A stretch of 64,000 nucleotides of DNA. Origin: Humitalea rosea. Lineage in GTDB: Bacteria; Pseudomonadota; Alphaproteobacteria; Acetobacterales; Acetobacteraceae. The first letter of the stretch is position 1. Each line of letters starts with the position of its first letter. The stretch spans positions 107,084 through 171,083 of the forward strand of contig NZ_QKYU01000011.1 in NCBI RefSeq assembly GCF_003253705.1, read 5' to 3'. Made by a program: the position numbers and the translations under genes. Of this stretch, positions 45,652 to 54,498 are shown piece after piece. The notes beneath the pieces are model-generated. The model saw only the letters and a program-made list of their open reading frames with translations, ran no database searches and was not told the DNA's origin.

Positions 45652-46089
45652 TTACTCCGGGGTCTTGGTCACCACGGTCTTGGCCACCATGGTCTTGGCC
45701 TCATCCATCGCCTCGACGAAGCGGCGGTTGAGCAGCGCGAGCGCCTCGGAATTGGACTTCTGGATCAGCTCCGCCAGCTCCTTCATGTTGCCGACGGCGC
45801 GGCTGTAGGAGGTCTTGAGCAGTTCGGCCTGCTTCGCCGCCTTGTCCTGCGGGGCTGGTGTGGCAGTGATCGACTGCATGGCTTCCGTCAGCTCGCCGAC
45901 GGATTGCTGCAGGATCTCCATATGGCGCCGGGCCACGGCCTGCGCACCTTCCAGCGCCACCCGGTTCGCGGCCGTCAGGGCATCCAGGTTACGCTTCTGG
46001 GCGGCCATCAAGGCCTCGACATCCGGGGTCGCCGGCACGCGAAATTCAGAGAACATACGCATGATATCCTCAGGTTTCGGGGTCTGCAT
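45652..46089 (-). CDS. Phasin-family protein
   Basis: A 145-residue amphipathic helical protein of the phasin family, which coats polyhydroxyalkanoate granules. Signature parts are VEALMAAQKRNLDALTAANRVALEGAQAVARRH and SYSRAVGNMKELAELIQKSNSEALALLNRR. AAGGAGG eight bases before the ATG gives a strong start. A perfect palindrome and a possible promoter lie upstream, fitting a regulated granule protein. No PHA synthase gene is in the window. Confidence 0.88.
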   Translation of the reverse strand: MQTPKPEDIMRMFSEFRVPATPDVEALMAAQKRNLDALTAANRVALEGAQAVARRHMEILQQSVGELTEAMQSITATPAPQDKAAKQAELLKTSYSRAVGNMKELAELIQKSNSEALALLNRRFVEAMDEAKTMVAKTVVTKTPE

Positions 46090-46113
46090 GTGAGCCTCCT
46101 TCGCGTTTCCGGT

Positions 46114-46130
46114 GATAGGTTACGCCTATC
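46114..46130. promoter_or_regulatory. Palindrome in the phasin leader (candidate operator)
   Basis: GATAGG-TTACG-CCTATC is a perfect six-base inverted repeat with a five-base spacer, 25 bases upstream of the phasin start. The TetR-type regulator encoded just upstream is one candidate binder. Confidence 0.45.
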
Positions 46131-46181
46131 CCCGCCGCCCCACCAAGCATGGTGATGCGACAGAATTACGTCGCGGCAGAA

Positions 46182-46209
46182 ATTATCCCTTTGCGTAAGG
46201 CCATGAAAA
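46182..46209 (-). promoter_or_regulatory. Possible phasin promoter
   Basis: On the minus strand TTTTCA (46204-46209), 16 bases, then GATAAT (46182-46187) form a plausible sigma70 promoter about 95 bases before the phasin start, immediately after the TetR stop. The -10 box is a five-of-six match. Confidence 0.4.
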
Positions 46210-46225
46210 CCCGACGAAAACAGGC

Positions 46226-46858
46226 TCAGGCGATACCCGGCTCCGGCATTGCCGCGCCCGGCGCCGCCTGCCGGTCGCCATCCGACAGGCGCAGCCCCCG
46301 CGCGACCTGTTCGGCCCGGTCCAGGGCGCGGTCCAGCGCGGCCATGGTCGCGGAGAGGTCGGGTTGCTCATCGTGACGCCAGGCCCGCACGGCGACCAGC
46401 CAGACCGCGCTCACGCCCTTGACCCGCAACAGGCCGAGCGGCCCGTCGGTCGAAATCCCGGCGGCCTCCAGCAGGCGGGCCATCGACAGCGCGAGCATGA
46501 GCGCCAGCGCCAGCGCGGTCAGCGGGTCACGCGGCAACTCATCCAGGAAGCGCAGCAAACCCGGCCGATGCGCCGCCATGGCATCGAAACGGCGCATCAG
46601 CACATCGAAGACCCGCTCCCGCGGGCTGCCGGCGGCATCGGGGACGGTGCCCTCGGCCACCACGCGGTCCAGCAGGGCGGCATGGCGGGCCAGCAGGGCG
46701 ATGCGGCAGGGGAAGCGTGCGCGCAGGGCCGCGACCGGCAGGCCGGCGGCCTCGGCCACCGCCTCCGGCGTCGCGGCGCGCCAGCCGGATTCGGCGACGA
46801 CCTGCCACAGGGCATCGAATACGGGGCCGTCCCCGGGGGAGGTGGTCTGATCGCTCAC
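46226..46858 (-). CDS. TetR-family transcriptional regulator
   Basis: A 210-residue all-helical regulator. The N-terminal HTH reads ATPEAVAEAAGLPVAALRARFPCRIALLARH, a TetR-type turn with the conserved hydrophobic pattern. The larger C-terminal domain (~70-200) is Leu/Ala-rich and would bind a ligand or dimerise. It lies 62 bases downstream of proC on the same strand and directly upstream of the phasin gene, which may be its target. Confidence 0.78.
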   Translation of the reverse strand: MSDQTTSPGDGPVFDALWQVVAESGWRAATPEAVAEAAGLPVAALRARFPCRIALLARHAALLDRVVAEGTVPDAAGSPRERVFDVLMRRFDAMAAHRPGLLRFLDELPRDPLTALALALMLALSMARLLEAAGISTDGPLGLLRVKGVSAVWLVAVRAWRHDEQPDLSATMAALDRALDRAEQVARGLRLSDGDRQAAPGAAMPEPGIA

Positions 46859-46920
46859 GCCGCGGCGCCCTTCATCGTTCGATTACGGATATCGGGGCGG
46901 CGACCCCGCCCCGGAAGGGG

Positions 46921-47727
46921 TCAGCCCGCCAGTTCGCGGGAACGCGCCGTCGCGGCGGCGATGGCGTCCTGCATCAGCGCGGGCCAAGCCTCGGGCGCCA
47001 TCAGCACGGCCAGCGCCCGTTCGGTGGTGCCCTTGGGGCTGGTGACGGCGCGGCGCAGGACCGCCGCATCCTCGGTGCTGGCCGCGAGCAGCGCGCCGGA
47101 GCCCGCGACCGTTGCCCGCGCCATGCGCCGGGCCAGATCCTGCGGGATGCCCTGGGCCACGGCCGCGGCCTCCATCACCTCGGCCAGCAGGAAGACATAA
47201 GCGGGCCCGCCACCGGAGACGGCGGTGACCGGGTCGATCAGCGCCTCCTCCTCGACCCAGGCGGTCTGCCCGATGGCACCGAGCAGCGCATCGGCCAGCG
47301 CCCGGTCCGCCGCCGCGACGCCGGGGCCGGCATGGCTGACCGTGAAGCCCTGGCGGATAGCGGCCGGGGTATTGGGCATGGCGCGGATAATGCGCGCCTC
47401 GGCGCCCAAGCTGCCTTGCAAATAGGCAATCGTGCGCCCGGCCATGATCGACAGGAACAGCGCGCCGCCGAAGCGGGCATAGGCGGGCAAGGCGTTGGGC
47501 GCTTCCTGCGGCTTGATCGCCAGCACCACAACACCGGGGGTGAAGTCGGCGGGGATGGCCGCCGCATCGGCCACGACGCGGACCCGATCGGAAAAATCCT
47601 GGCCGGCATTGGGGTGGGGATCGACCACCACCGCCTCGGCCAGCCCCTGTTCCAGCCAGCCGGCCAGCATAGCGCCGCCCATCTTGCCGCAACCAACCAG
47701 GAGCAGCGGGGGCAGGGTCTGGGTCAT
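46921..47727 (-). CDS. proC: Pyrroline-5-carboxylate reductase
   Basis: Last enzyme of proline synthesis, reducing P5C with NAD(P)H. The 268-residue protein begins with the Rossmann motif LLVGCGKMGGAMLAGWLEQG. IIRAMPNTPAAIRQG and VTAVSGGGPAYVFLLAEVM are active-site blocks, and AVTSPKGTTERAL is near the end. The length is typical. The YbjN gene lies upstream on the same strand, a common alphaproteobacterial arrangement. Confidence 0.95.
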   Translation of the reverse strand: MTQTLPPLLLVGCGKMGGAMLAGWLEQGLAEAVVVDPHPNAGQDFSDRVRVVADAAAIPADFTPGVVVLAIKPQEAPNALPAYARFGGALFLSIMAGRTIAYLQGSLGAEARIIRAMPNTPAAIRQGFTVSHAGPGVAAADRALADALLGAIGQTAWVEEEALIDPVTAVSGGGPAYVFLLAEVMEAAAVAQGIPQDLARRMARATVAGSGALLAASTEDAAVLRRAVTSPKGTTERALAVLMAPEAWPALMQDAIAAATARSRELAG

Positions 47728-47801
47728 GGCGGCGGCTCCGGGGACAGGTCTTCCCCCGTCTGCCGCCTGCCGAGGCCCCCGGTCAACTCACGCCATTCGC
47801 C

Positions 47802-48305
47802 TTACGCTTCGCCGACGCATTCCAGCATCGCGGCGGCCAGCGCCTCGGCCGGGGGCTTGCCGCCCCAGAGCACGAACTGGAAGGCGGGGAAGAACCGCTC
47901 GCATTCGGTGATGGCGATATCGACCATGTCTTCCAGGCTCTCCGCCGAGGCACCGGTAGCGCCACGCAGCAGCACGGCATGGCGGAACACCGGCACGCCA
48001 TCATCGGCATCGATGCCGAAATGCCCGATCCAGAGCTTTTCATTGGCCAAGGCGAGCAATTCGAACAGTGGCCCACGACGGTTGGCCGGGACCTTCATGT
48101 CAAAGGCGCAGGAAAAATGCATCGCGCTGATGTCCTGGGACCAGGAAAACCACAGCCCGTAGTCGCACCATTTCCCGGGGACCTCGGCCGCCATCTCCGA
48201 ATCGGACGCGCGTTCATGCGTCCAATCATTGGCGCCGAGGATCTGTTCCAGCACATCCAAGGGATTGTGCGAGCGTTCGGTTTCGTAGCTGAGAGCAGCG
48301 GACAT
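47802..48305 (-). CDS. YbjN domain-containing protein
   Basis: A 167-residue soluble protein of the YbjN family (T3SS-chaperone-like fold). The middle shows WSQDISAMHFSCAFDMKVPA and LFELLALANEKLWIGHFGID, typical of the family. AGGAGG nine bases upstream sets the start at 48305. In enterobacteria YbjN affects motility and stress responses; its role here is unknown. It lies 74 bases before proC on the same strand. Confidence 0.88.
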   Translation of the reverse strand: MSAALSYETERSHNPLDVLEQILGANDWTHERASDSEMAAEVPGKWCDYGLWFSWSQDISAMHFSCAFDMKVPANRRGPLFELLALANEKLWIGHFGIDADDGVPVFRHAVLLRGATGASAESLEDMVDIAITECERFFPAFQFVLWGGKPPAEALAAAMLECVGEA

Positions 48306-48485
48306 GGTAGCACGCCTCCTGCCGGGGAAAGACCAATTCGCCCCCCGGTCCGGCGCCGGTCCGATTCCTCGGTACCGGTGCACCATCCCGACCCCTAGGG
48401 GCGAATCGCCGCCAGACCCACTAGTAATAGCTAGGACACGCAGGATTCATGCCGCAAGGGCCGCGTGCGTTCCAAATCGTGACGG

Positions 48486-48818
48486 TTACGTGCTTTCTGG
48501 GGGCGACGGCTCCATCGTGGCCCCCGGCGAGACGCCCCCTTCGGGTAGCGCGGTGGAGGGCTCGGCCGGCCCCATCCGCAGTTCGAGCGCTGCAACCCGC
48601 ACCTCCAAAGCCTCCGCCTGCTCGCGGGCCAGGCGGGCGACCTCGAGCGCCACATCGAGATCCTCGCGCTTGACCAGCCCCAGGCGCTGGATCGCGGCCT
48701 CGCTCTGGGTGCGGACCATGGTCTCCACCTCGTCCCGCAGCCCGGCCATCATGCTGACGGCGCCACCGGCCATGCCCGCCAGATCGTCAAAGAATTTCTT
48801 GCCACCGGTCCCGCTCAT
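48486..48818 (-). CDS. ubiK: UbiK/BMFP accessory factor
   Basis: A 110-residue coiled-coil protein of the DUF526/BMFP family; UbiK assists ubiquinone biosynthesis and binds membrane lipids. The N-terminus FFDDLAGMAGGAVSMMAGLRDEVETMVRTQ and the following VKREDLDVALEVARLAREQAEALEVRVAALE are typical. The C-terminal 25 residues are Pro/Gly/Ser-rich. It is divergent from hldD with 67 bases between. No other ubi gene is in the window. Confidence 0.85.
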   Translation of the reverse strand: MSGTGGKKFFDDLAGMAGGAVSMMAGLRDEVETMVRTQSEAAIQRLGLVKREDLDVALEVARLAREQAEALEVRVAALELRMGPAEPSTALPEGGVSPGATMEPSPPEST

Positions 48819-48885
48819 GCTCGTCTCCTTGCCGCAGCTTCCAGCCCCGCCCTATACCCCCGCGGCGTGGCGAGGCTGAAGAGAC

Positions 48886-49860
48886 ATGTATCTGGTCACG
48901 GGTGGGGCCGGCTTCATCGGGTCGAATATTACCGCGGCCCTCTGCGACGCGGGCCATGAGGTTCTCGTCTGCGACCGCCTGCGCGATGGGGAGAAGTGGC
49001 GGAATATCGCCAGGCACCCGATCGCCGGGCTGCTGGCGCCCGAGGCGCTGCCGGAGTTCCTCGAAACCGCCCGGGACATCCAGGCCGTGGTCCATATGGG
49101 CGCGATCAGCGCCACCACGGCGACGGATGCCGATCTCGTCGCCCATACCAACCTGACCCTGACGCTGCGGCTCTGGGACTGGTGTGCGGCGAAGGGGGTG
49201 CCCTTCATCTACGCCTCCTCGGCCGCAACCTATGGCGATGGGAATGAGGGCTTCGAGGATGATCCCTCGGCCCTGGCCACATTGCGGCCGTTGAACCTCT
49301 ACGGCTGGTCCAAGCACGCGACCGATCGCCGCATCCAGGACCTGCTGGCCCGCGGCCGTCCGCGTCCGCCGTCCTGGGCCGGGCTGAAATTCTTCAACGT
49401 CTATGGGCCGAATGAGGCGCACAAGGGCCGGATGGCCTCGGTGGTGCTGCACAAATACCGCCAGATCGCGGCCGGCGAACCCGCCACCCTCTTCGCCTCC
49501 GACCGCCCCGGCATCGCCGATGGCGACCAGAGGCGCGATTTCGTGCATGTCGAGGATTGCGTGCAGGCGGTCCTCTGGCTGCTGGCGCATCCCCAGGCCG
49601 GCGGGCTGTTCAACATCGGCAGCGGGCAGGCACGCAGCTTCCTCGACCTGACCCGGGCGATCTATGCCGCCCTCGGCCGCGCCCCCGATATCCGCTTCGT
49701 GCCCATGCCGCCCGATCTCGCCGGCAAGTACCAGTATTTCACGCAAGCGCCCCTGGGTCGGCTTCGGGCAGCCGGCTATGACCGCCCCGCGACCTCGCTT
49801 GAGGATGGCGTGGGCGATTACGTTCGGCGTTTCCTGACCCAGGCGGACCCGTACCGGTGA
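48886..49860 (+). CDS. hldD: ADP-L-glycero-D-manno-heptose 6-epimerase
   Basis: SDR epimerase (324 aa) making the heptose donor for LPS inner core. MYLVTGGAGFIGSNITAAL is the NADP site at the extreme N-terminus. YASSAATYGDGNEGFEDD holds the active-site Ser/Thr, and the YxxxK motif is in LYGWSKHATDR. FFNVYGPNEAHKGRMASV and RDFVHVEDCV are RfaD-specific. It opens a chain of overlapping genes: its TGA overlaps the lgt GTG. Confidence 0.93.
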   Translation: MYLVTGGAGFIGSNITAALCDAGHEVLVCDRLRDGEKWRNIARHPIAGLLAPEALPEFLETARDIQAVVHMGAISATTATDADLVAHTNLTLTLRLWDWCAAKGVPFIYASSAATYGDGNEGFEDDPSALATLRPLNLYGWSKHATDRRIQDLLARGRPRPPSWAGLKFFNVYGPNEAHKGRMASVVLHKYRQIAAGEPATLFASDRPGIADGDQRRDFVHVEDCVQAVLWLLAHPQAGGLFNIGSGQARSFLDLTRAIYAALGRAPDIRFVPMPPDLAGKYQYFTQAPLGRLRAAGYDRPATSLEDGVGDYVRRFLTQADPYR

Positions 49861-50660
49861 TATTCGCGATCCCGTTTCCCATGATCGACCCGGTGGCTCT
49901 CGCCATCGGCCCCTTCGCCATCCGCTGGTATGCGCTGGCCTATATCGGCGGCATCCTGCTGGGCTGGCGGCTGGCACGGGTGCTGGTGGCGCGGCATCCG
50001 GTAGCGGCCACGGCACTGCAGGTCGATGATTTCGTCACATGGACGACGCTCGGCATCATCCTCGGCGGCAGGCTCGGCTACGTGCTGTTCTACCGGCCGC
50101 TCTACTACATCCAGGTGCCGTGGGAGGCGCTCTACGTCTGGCAGGGCGGCATGTCCTTCCATGGCGGCGCGCTCGGCGTGATCGTCGCGACCTTCTGGTT
50201 CTGCAAGCGGGAGGGCCTGGACCCGCTGCGCTTCGGCGACCGCATCGCGCCGGTGGTGCCGATCGGGCTCGGGCTAGGGCGGATCGCCAATTTCGTGAAT
50301 GGCGAGCTTTGGGGCCGGGTCGCGGATGTGCCCTGGGCCATGGCCTTCCCGACCGGGGGGCCGGAGCCGCGGCATCCCTCGCAGCTCTACCAGGCGACCA
50401 TGGAGGGGCTGATTCTCTTCCTCCTGCTGCTCTGGCTGGCGCGGAAGCCCGCGGTGCTGGCGCGGCGCGGCTACCTGACCGGGGTGTTCATCGCGGGCTA
50501 TGGCGTGGCACGGCTGATCGGCGAGCATTTCCGCCAGCCCGACGCGCATCTGGGCTTCCTCACCTTCGGCCTGACCATGGGCCAGATCCTGTCGCTGCCG
50601 ATGCTGCTGGTGGGTGGCTGGCTGATCTGGCGTTCCCGCCGCCAGCCGGATTTGGCGTGA
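49857..50660 (+). CDS. lgt: Prolipoprotein diacylglyceryl transferase
   Basis: Inner-membrane enzyme (267 aa) that transfers diacylglyceryl from phosphatidylglycerol to the lipobox Cys of prolipoproteins. About seven membrane segments are present. FAIRWYALAYIGGILLGW is the early conserved block, and GLGLGRIANFVNGELWGR is the Lgt signature near residue 145. HPSQLYQATMEG and the C-terminal GRI-like turns complete the family. GTG start in GTGA overlap with hldD; its own stop overlaps the next GTG. Confidence 0.95.
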   Translation: MIFAIPFPMIDPVALAIGPFAIRWYALAYIGGILLGWRLARVLVARHPVAATALQVDDFVTWTTLGIILGGRLGYVLFYRPLYYIQVPWEALYVWQGGMSFHGGALGVIVATFWFCKREGLDPLRFGDRIAPVVPIGLGLGRIANFVNGELWGRVADVPWAMAFPTGGPEPRHPSQLYQATMEGLILFLLLLWLARKPAVLARRGYLTGVFIAGYGVARLIGEHFRQPDAHLGFLTFGLTMGQILSLPMLLVGGWLIWRSRRQPDLA

Positions 50661-51619
50661 CCGCCGAACGGCTGGACGCCTTCATGGCGCGGGCCAATGC
50701 CGCCTATTACGCGCGGCGAAACCCCTTCGCCGATTTCACCACCGCCCCCGAGATCGGCCAGGTTTTCGGCGAGGTCCTGGGGCTCTGGGCCGCCATGGTC
50801 TGGGACAGCATGGGCCGCCCCGAGCGGGTGCTGCTGGTCGAGGCCGGGCCCGGCCGCGGCACCATGATGGCCGACGCCCTGCGCGCCGCCGCCGTGCTGC
50901 CGGGGTTTCTGGCCGCGGCAGAGTTGCATCTGATCGAGACCTCGCCCGGCTTGCGCGCGGAACAGGCCAGGCGGCTGCCCGGCGCGATCTGGCACGATGA
51001 TCTGGCCGGGCTGCCGCCGGGGCCGATGATCCTGCTCGCCAATGAATTCCTGGATGCGCTGCCGATCCGCCAGTTTTTGCGCGACGACGCCGGCTGGCAG
51101 GAACGTTGGGTCGAGGACGGCGCCTCCACCCTCCGCCCCACCGAGTTCGAAGCAGCGGGCGAGCCCGGCGACATCCGTGAGCGTTGCGAGGCGGCGTTGA
51201 CCTGGACCGCCGCCCTCGCCGCGCGGTTGGGCGCGCAGGGGGGCGCCGCCTTGCTGGTGGACTACGGCCCTGCCGAAAGCGGCCCCGGCGACACCTTGCA
51301 GGCGTTGCGCCAGGGCGCACCCGCCGATCCGCTGGCCGATCCCGGCACGGCCGACCTAACGGCCCATGTCGATTTCGCGGCCATCGCCGGGGCGGCTGGT
51401 CCCGCTGCCGTCCATGGCCCGCTGCCGCAGGGCGTGTTCCTGGCCCGGCTCGGCCTGTTCCAGCGCACCGCCGCGCTGACCGCCGCCGCCCCGCAACGCG
51501 CCGCCGCCTTGGCCGCCGCCGCCCACCGCCTGACGGCGCCCGAGGCCATGGGACGGCTGTTCAAGGCGCTGGCGATCTGCCACCCCGACCTGCCCCTGCC
51601 TCCGGGATTTGCCGCATGA
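50657..51619 (+). CDS. MidA/NDUFAF7-family SAM methyltransferase
   Basis: A 320-residue methyltransferase of the MidA (DUF185, COG1565) family; the mitochondrial member methylates complex I subunit NDUFS2. It shows DFTTAPEIGQVFGEVLGLWAA near the N-terminus, LVEAGPGRGTMMADALRA as SAM site, and ANEFLDALPIRQFLR, all diagnostic. GTG start with GTGA overlap of lgt and ATGA overlap with pgeF. Shorter than some relatives. Complex I as target is a family-based inference. Confidence 0.9.
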   Translation: MTAERLDAFMARANAAYYARRNPFADFTTAPEIGQVFGEVLGLWAAMVWDSMGRPERVLLVEAGPGRGTMMADALRAAAVLPGFLAAAELHLIETSPGLRAEQARRLPGAIWHDDLAGLPPGPMILLANEFLDALPIRQFLRDDAGWQERWVEDGASTLRPTEFEAAGEPGDIRERCEAALTWTAALAARLGAQGGAALLVDYGPAESGPGDTLQALRQGAPADPLADPGTADLTAHVDFAAIAGAAGPAAVHGPLPQGVFLARLGLFQRTAALTAAAPQRAAALAAAAHRLTAPEAMGRLFKALAICHPDLPLPPGFAA

Positions 51620-52368
51620 CGACGCCCTACCTGACTGCCGCCTTGCCCACCCCGCATGGGTTCTTCACCCGCGCCGGCGGGGTGTCCGAGGGCCGGTTCG
51701 CCAGCCTCAACTGCTCACTGAACGGGCGCGACGATCCGGCGGCAGCGATCGAGAACCGCCGCCGCGCCACCTCGGCGCTGGGCTTCGGGACGCTGCTCGG
51801 GCTGGTGCAGGTGCATGGCGCCGAGGTTGCCGTCGCCGATGCGCCTTGGGAGGAACGCCCCCGCGCCGATGCGCTGGTGACGAGCACGCCCGGGCTGCTG
51901 CTCGGCATCGTCACCGCCGATTGCGCGCCGGTGCTGTTCTCGGCCCCCGGGGTGGTCGGCGCGGCCCATGCCGGCTGGCGCGGCGCCGTGGCCGGGGTGC
52001 TGGAGGCGACGGTGGATGCGATGGTCGGCCTCGGCGCCGATCCCGCGCGGATCTCGGCCGCCATCGGCCCCTGCATCCGCCAGCCCTCCTACGAGGTCGC
52101 GGCCGATCTGCGCGACGAGGTGCTGGCCGAGGACGCCGATGCCACGCGCTTCTTCGCCGATGGCGCGCGGCCAGGACGCTGGTGGTTCGACCTCGCGGGG
52201 TATTGCGCGGCCCGCCTCGCCCGGCGCGGCATTGTCGCCGAGACCCTGGCGGCCGATACCCTGGCCGAACCGGGGCGCTTCTTCAGCCACCGCCGCGCCA
52301 CCCTGGCGCAGGACCAGCCGGTGGGGCACCAGCTTTCCGCCATCGGGCTGGCGCCCTGGGCAGGCTAG
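51616..52368 (+). CDS. pgeF: Peptidoglycan editing factor PgeF (YfiH/DUF152)
   Basis: A 250-residue multicopper-oxidoreductase-like protein that removes L-Ser-containing UDP-MurNAc or acts as a purine nucleoside phosphorylase. The metal ligands are in context: LVQVHGAEVAV (His), TADCAPVLFSAP (Cys) and AAHAGWRGAVAGVLEATV (His), with IGPCIRQPSYEV later. ATG overlaps the MidA stop (ATGA at 51616). The last codons run into a short tandem-repeat array downstream. Confidence 0.92.
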   Translation: MTTPYLTAALPTPHGFFTRAGGVSEGRFASLNCSLNGRDDPAAAIENRRRATSALGFGTLLGLVQVHGAEVAVADAPWEERPRADALVTSTPGLLLGIVTADCAPVLFSAPGVVGAAHAGWRGAVAGVLEATVDAMVGLGADPARISAAIGPCIRQPSYEVAADLRDEVLAEDADATRFFADGARPGRWWFDLAGYCAARLARRGIVAETLAADTLAEPGRFFSHRRATLAQDQPVGHQLSAIGLAPWAG

Positions 52369-52445
52369 CGCCCTGAGCAAGCTGGTGTCCGGGCAAGCTG
52401 GTGTCCGGGCAGGCTGGCGTCCTGGGCAGGCTGGTGTCCTGGGCC
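52347..52445 (+). repeat. 16-17 bp degenerate tandem repeat at the 3' end of pgeF
   Basis: Five to six units related to GCAAGCTGGTGTCCGG run from the last codons of pgeF into the intergenic space; two are identical. The array seems to have expanded from the pgeF stop region. Confidence 0.7.
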
Positions 52446-52466
52446 CCATCCCCGCATAAACCGCCG

Positions 52467-52532
52467 ATGCCCTACCTCTACATGTTCGCCGTACTGATGC
52501 TGCTCACCATGCTTGCGAGCTGCTTCGTCTGA
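52467..52532 (+). CDS. 21-residue hydrophobic micro-ORF coupled to a lipoprotein gene
   Basis: ATG 52467 opens MPYLYMFAVLMLLTMLASCF plus one Val, a membrane-like peptide with a lipobox-like LASC. Its TGA overlaps the next ATG (TGATG at 52530-52534), so termination and reinitiation may be coupled. It could be a tiny lipoprotein, a leader peptide, or chance. Confidence 0.35.
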   Translation: MPYLYMFAVLMLLTMLASCFV

Positions 52533-53419
52533 TGCGCCGCGCCCTGCTGCTGCTGGTGGCCTTGGCGGGCTGCGGCCAGCTCAACCAGCCCTATCGCGGA
52601 AATCCGGGCGGTGAGGCCCGCCGGCTTGCGGCGCCCCCGGTCTATCGGCTCGCCGTGCCCTCCCCCAATCAGGCGCTGCTGACCGACCGCGCCTCCTCCA
52701 ACCTCGCCGTTTTGCTGGCCGAGGCGCTGGAAGGCGCCGAGGTGCCCGCCGTCGCGGGGCCGCCAACGCCGCTCGACTGGCAGCTCACCATCATGGCGAC
52801 GCGGGAGGGCGAGATGATCCGCCCGCATTATGTCCTGGCCGATGCCGATGGCCGCGACCTCGGCGCCACCGCCGGGCCGCGGGTGCCGATCCGCGCCTGG
52901 GGCGATGAGGGCGAGACGACCCTGGCCGCCGCAGCCGAGGCCGCGACTCCGCTGGTCGCGCGCCTGCTCGCCACCGCCGACGCCGCCCGCCGGGCGACCG
53001 ATCCCGAATTGCTGCGCGTCGGCGGGCCGCCCCGGCTGCGCCTGGTGCCCGTCCGTGGCGCGCCAGGGGATGGCAATGCCAGCCTGACCTCCCGCCTGCG
53101 GGAATTCCTGCCGAATGAGGGCTTCGCGGTGCAGGATGTCGCCGATGGCGCGGGCTTCGCGGTGGAGGGGATCGTCCGCGTCAGCCGCGACCGGGTCCAT
53201 ACCACCGAGGATCAGGCCGATATCCAGTTCATCGTGACCCGCCGCGATGGCGAGGAGCTGGGGCGCGTCGCCTTCGTCAACAACGTGCCCACCGGCAGCC
53301 TGAACGGCTTCTGGGGCGATATCGCCGATGTCATCGCCCAGACCGCGGCCCCGGGGATCAAGCAGGTGATCGAAACCGCCGGCGGTTTCGCGGCCGGGCA
53401 GCGGCCCGCGGCGCCCTGA
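52532..53419 (+). CDS. Predicted lipoprotein of unknown function
   Basis: A 295-residue protein with a lipoprotein signal: MRRALLLLVALAGCGQLNQP, lipobox LAGC with Cys14, so probably outer- or inner-membrane anchored by Lgt (encoded 2 kb upstream). The mature part alternates beta strands and short helices, with QLTIMATREGEMIRPHYVL and ADIQFIVTRRDGEELGRVAF, reminiscent of two repeated domains. I recognise no family. It lies between pgeF and prs. Confidence 0.72.
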   Translation: MRRALLLLVALAGCGQLNQPYRGNPGGEARRLAAPPVYRLAVPSPNQALLTDRASSNLAVLLAEALEGAEVPAVAGPPTPLDWQLTIMATREGEMIRPHYVLADADGRDLGATAGPRVPIRAWGDEGETTLAAAAEAATPLVARLLATADAARRATDPELLRVGGPPRLRLVPVRGAPGDGNASLTSRLREFLPNEGFAVQDVADGAGFAVEGIVRVSRDRVHTTEDQADIQFIVTRRDGEELGRVAFVNNVPTGSLNGFWGDIADVIAQTAAPGIKQVIETAGGFAAGQRPAAP

Positions 53420-53565
53420 GACGATGCGGCCGGCGCGCAACTTTACGCGCGCTGCCGGGCTGCGGCCCCACGCGCGCCATGGACACCCAAGTGTCGCATT
53501 GCTAACCCTCCCCCGCCTTTCAGCCCCCCCTGGCTGCGTCACGCGGCCCTGGAGCCCACGCCCCC

Positions 53566-54498
53566 ATGAAAATCATCGCCTGCAACAGCAACCGCCCTCT
53601 CGCCGAGGCGGTCGCTGCGGCGCTGAATATCCCGCTGGCGCAAGCCTCCGTCCGGCGCTTCGCCGATATGGAGATCTTCGTCGAGATCCACGAGAACGTG
53701 CGGGGTGAGGATGTCTTCGTCATCCAGAGCACCTCCTACCCCGCCAATGACAACCTCATGGAATTGCTGATCACGCTGGATGCGCTGCGCCGGGCCTCGG
53801 CCCGCCGCATCACCGCGGTGATCCCCTATTTCGGCTATGCAAGGCAGGACCGGAAGTCCGGCAGCCGCACGCCGATCAGCGCCAAGCTGGTCGCCAACCT
53901 CATCACCGAGGCCGGTGCCAACCGCGTGCTGACGATGGATCTGCACGCGGGGCAGATCCAGGGCTTCTTCGACATCCCGGTGGACAACCTCTTCTCCGCG
54001 CCGCTCTACGCCCGCGACATCCAGCAGCAATACGCCGGGCGCGAGCTGATGGTCGTCTCGCCCGACGTCGGCGGCGTGGTCCGCGCGCGGGCGATCGCGA
54101 CGCGGCTGCACACGGATCTGGCCATCATCGACAAGCGCCGCCCCCGCGCCGGCGTGTCGGAGGTCATGAACGTGATCGGCGAGGTCCAGGGCCGCGACTG
54201 CATCCTGGTCGATGACATCGTGGACTCGGGCGGCACGCTGGTGAATGCGGCCGAGGCGCTGATCAAGAGCGGCGCCAAATCGGCCAGCGTCTATGTGACG
54301 CACGGCGTGTTCTCGGGCGGGGCCGTCGCCCGTGTCGGCGCCTCGCCGATCGAGAAGATGGTGGTCACCGACAGCATCCTGGCGACCGAGGCGGTGCGCG
54401 TCTCGCGCAACATCCGCCAGGTGACGATCGCCCCCCTGCTGGCCGAGGCGATGCGGCGGATCAGCGAGGAATCCTCGGTCTCCACCCTGTTCTGCTGA
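53566..54498 (+). CDS. prs: Ribose-phosphate pyrophosphokinase
   Basis: A 310-residue PRPP synthase feeding nucleotide, His and Trp synthesis. [18 protein letters not shown] at the N-terminus, RPDGE-type [55 protein letters not shown] and the PRPP loop [18 protein letters not shown] are all in order. The 146-bp upstream region includes GACAC-CCAA-GTGTC (53482-53495), a possible operator. The terminal GTTCTGCTGA is repeated twice more after the stop. Confidence 0.96.
   Translation: MKIIACNSNRPLAEAVAAALNIPLAQASVRRFADMEIFVEIHENVRGEDVFVIQSTSYPANDNLMELLITLDALRRASARRITAVIPYFGYARQDRKSGSRTPISAKLVANLITEAGANRVLTMDLHAGQIQGFFDIPVDNLFSAPLYARDIQQQYAGRELMVVSPDVGGVVRARAIATRLHTDLAIIDKRRPRAGVSEVMNVIGEVQGRDCILVDDIVDSGGTLVNAAEALIKSGAKSASVYVTHGVFSGGAVARVGASPIEKMVVTDSILATEAVRVSRNIRQVTIAPLLAEAMRRISEESSVSTLFC

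Noticed and set aside
52347..52445. Possible CRISPR-like or iteron array
   Set aside because: Units of 16-17 bp are back to back with no spacers, too short and degenerate for CRISPR, and no replication gene is near.
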